Below are positions 62,867 to 64,000 of a DNA stretch of 64,000 bases, in pieces. The notes under the pieces were generated by a model. That model was not told the DNA's origin. It ran no database searches and was given only the letters and a program-made list of their open reading frames with translations. The position numbers were made by a program, and so were the translations under genes. Within the stretch, counting starts at the first letter, position 1. Every line of letters starts with the position of its first letter. Source of the DNA: CAMCXT01 sp046302715 (GTDB lineage: Bacteria > Bacteroidota > Bacteroidia > M30B66); assembly GCA_046302715.1 (NCBI GenBank), contig JBKCHQ010000106.1, positions 4,084 through 68,083 of the forward strand. Direction: 5' to 3'.

Positions 62867-64000
62867 CTATTTCATAAATTTAAACATTTGCCTTTCTGCT
62901 GTATTATTCGAAATTCTGGCAAAGTACACACCGTGCGGCATATCATTTAAATTCCATATCCATTCATCTCCAGCTCCCGATGAACATTCTGAAGAAACTA
63001 TAACTTGCCCGGAAAGATTAATTATGTCTATGGTAAATTGGGTTAAATCCCCATTTAAATATTTCAAGTGGAAGTTATCCTTGCTTAAATCATAAAATCC
63101 CATAAATTTATTGCCCAAGGTGTTAGCCTGTTGGGAATTCAAGCAAAAAGAAACACTAACTATTAACGTATCAGAAAGCGAACATTCTGGTGTTGCGTAA
63201 GAATAAATGCATATAAACTGCCCCGCTTCGGAAGGCGTAAAAACTCCAGATGCTGTTAGGTTAGCATTACCAAACCAAGTTCCACCCGTCGGCTCCCCTT
63301 CAAGCTGCAGATTAGTTCCACTTTCAAGACAAACATCCTCATCAAAGCCTGCATTTACGTTTATTTGATTATTAGAATCACTCACATTAAAAACGACCGA
63401 ACTACTATCGATTCCACACTCATTCGCAATACGCACTTTAATGGTGTGCGTACCTGCAGTAAACACTTGTGGCGGAAAATCGACCGGCTCAGCTGGCGTT
63501 ATCGTTTGCCAGGCGCCGCCGTTGATTTGCCATTGCTGTAATGTAATGGTGCCCCCGCCATCATTGTATGTAACGGAAGGATCTACCGTATAAGGGGCAC
63601 ACCCCGGAGGCACTGCTGCCAGATTTACATCGGGCGGGGCTACTATGGTGAAATTATTGGTAGCCGTTGACGTACCGCAGGCATTGGTAGCAGATAGATT
63701 AACTGTATATAAGCCTTCTTGGGTGAGCACCCACTCAGGCTCAAATGAATTACTGGTGTATGGAGGCACATTGGGGTCAAAAGGAGCTAAAGGCGATATA
63801 GACCACACATAAATAGGCGGCACACATGTGTTGGCGGGCGTGGTAAGATTGTCGGTTGCCAAAACAGAAGGAGCGCAAGGCGACCCCGAAAGCGTAAAAT
63901 TAGCCGTTAACGGCGGCACCACACATACCACTTCCGTAGCCACATCTTCGCCACACGAATTTCGAATACGTTGCGTAATGGTGTAATTGCCCGGTTGGCT
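62867..64000 (-). CDS. Large surface protein with Ig/PKD-like repeats and variant T9SS sorting domain, 5' end cut by window edge
   Basis: The frame stays open to the window edge; the visible part is 377 residues. It shows Ig/PKD-like repeats with recurring cysteine motifs (NSCGEDVATEVVC, NACGTSTATNNFTIV, NECGIDSSSVVF) about 80-110 residues apart, a segment with VCLESGTNLQLEGEPTGGTWFG, and a C-terminal domain ending PHGVYFARISNNTAERQMFKF, which fits a T9SS domain. The usual YPNP-type start of that domain is not present; instead it reads FYDLSKDNFHLKYLN. It is likely an adhesin-like or gliding-related surface protein, extending beyond the right edge. Confidence 0.82.
   Translation of the reverse strand, partial: SQPGNYTITQRIRNSCGEDVATEVVCVVPPLTANFTLSGSPCAPSVLATDNLTTPANTCVPPIYVWSISPLAPFDPNVPPYTSNSFEPEWVLTQEGLYTVNLSATNACGTSTATNNFTIVAPPDVNLAAVPPGCAPYTVDPSVTYNDGGGTITLQQWQINGGAWQTITPAEPVDFPPQVFTAGTHTIKVRIANECGIDSSSVVFNVSDSNNQINVNAGFDEDVCLESGTNLQLEGEPTGGTWFGNANLTASGVFTPSEAGQFICIYSYATPECSLSDTLIVSVSFCLNSQQANTLGNKFMGFYDLSKDNFHLKYLNGDLTQFTIDIINLSGQVIVSSECSSGAGDEWIWNLNDMPHGVYFARISNNTAERQMFKFMK

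Overview
This window is a piece of a Bacteroidota chromosome, most likely from Flavobacteriales (Cryomorphaceae or Schleiferiaceae-like). The evidence for this placement is: several secreted proteins with C-terminal type IX secretion (T9SS) sorting domains; an alternative complex III (Act) operon joined to an aa3 cytochrome oxidase; an ExbB-ExbD-ExbD-TonB operon followed by a PstS-like lipoprotein and a TPR protein; NusB of the long Bacteroidota type; few Shine-Dalgarno sites; and promoters that fit the Bacteroidota TTTG-N18/19-TAnnTTTG pattern. I see no phage, insertion sequence, CRISPR array or integrated island. Most of the window is housekeeping DNA packed into short operons, often with 4-base ATGA overlaps.

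Layout. 1-1872: nusB (cut by the left edge) behind a leucine dehydrogenase gene, both minus. 2016-3818: an MsbA-type ABC exporter. 3828-7977: minus-strand operon of a BatA/VWA membrane protein, a dihydroorotase-like protein without its metal-binding HxH, and an unknown secreted protein. 8042-9633: CoA-type Nudix hydrolase, a small membrane protein and a T9SS cargo. 9786-15561: a plus-strand set with three thioredoxin-like or CxxC proteins outside the cytoplasm (T9SS-thioredoxin, TlpA, Omp28 lipoprotein), two outer-membrane barrels and UbiX. 15707-18485: a polyprenol-sugar glycosylation cassette. 18513-20492: ruvB-queG. 20569-31874: actABCDEF-coxBA, the respiratory core, in which actC is split by one in-frame TAA. 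32150-37155: a SPOR protein, then rimP-nusA-infB (minus).

37377-43133: the TonB energy-transduction operon. 43254-44517: rpsU and a XerC/D-type recombinase. 44514-47701: an endonuclease/phosphatase-family protein, a metallophosphoesterase and a DedA protein. 47815-52585: a 1032-residue TPR protein with an acidic tail, translationally overlapping an outer-membrane barrel gene. 52582-55484: an MbnP-like copper-protein gene followed by two MauG-type di-heme peroxidase genes, all three predicted lipoproteins. 55584-55658: tRNA-Pro(GGG). 55773-62470: yebC, a VCBS-repeat T9SS cargo, apt, a membrane-anchored helix-hairpin-helix protein, an alanine/glycine:cation symporter and an RmlD-like reductase. 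62867-64000: the C-terminal part of a large Ig/PKD-repeat surface protein, cut by the right edge.

The main second-look items are the nonsense codon in actC, the MbnP plus double MauG lipoprotein cassette, the extracytoplasmic thiol-redox cluster, a terminator-like hairpin in the rimP-nusA-infB leader, and several perfect palindromes in promoter regions. Family names come from motif recognition and memory; no database search was run.
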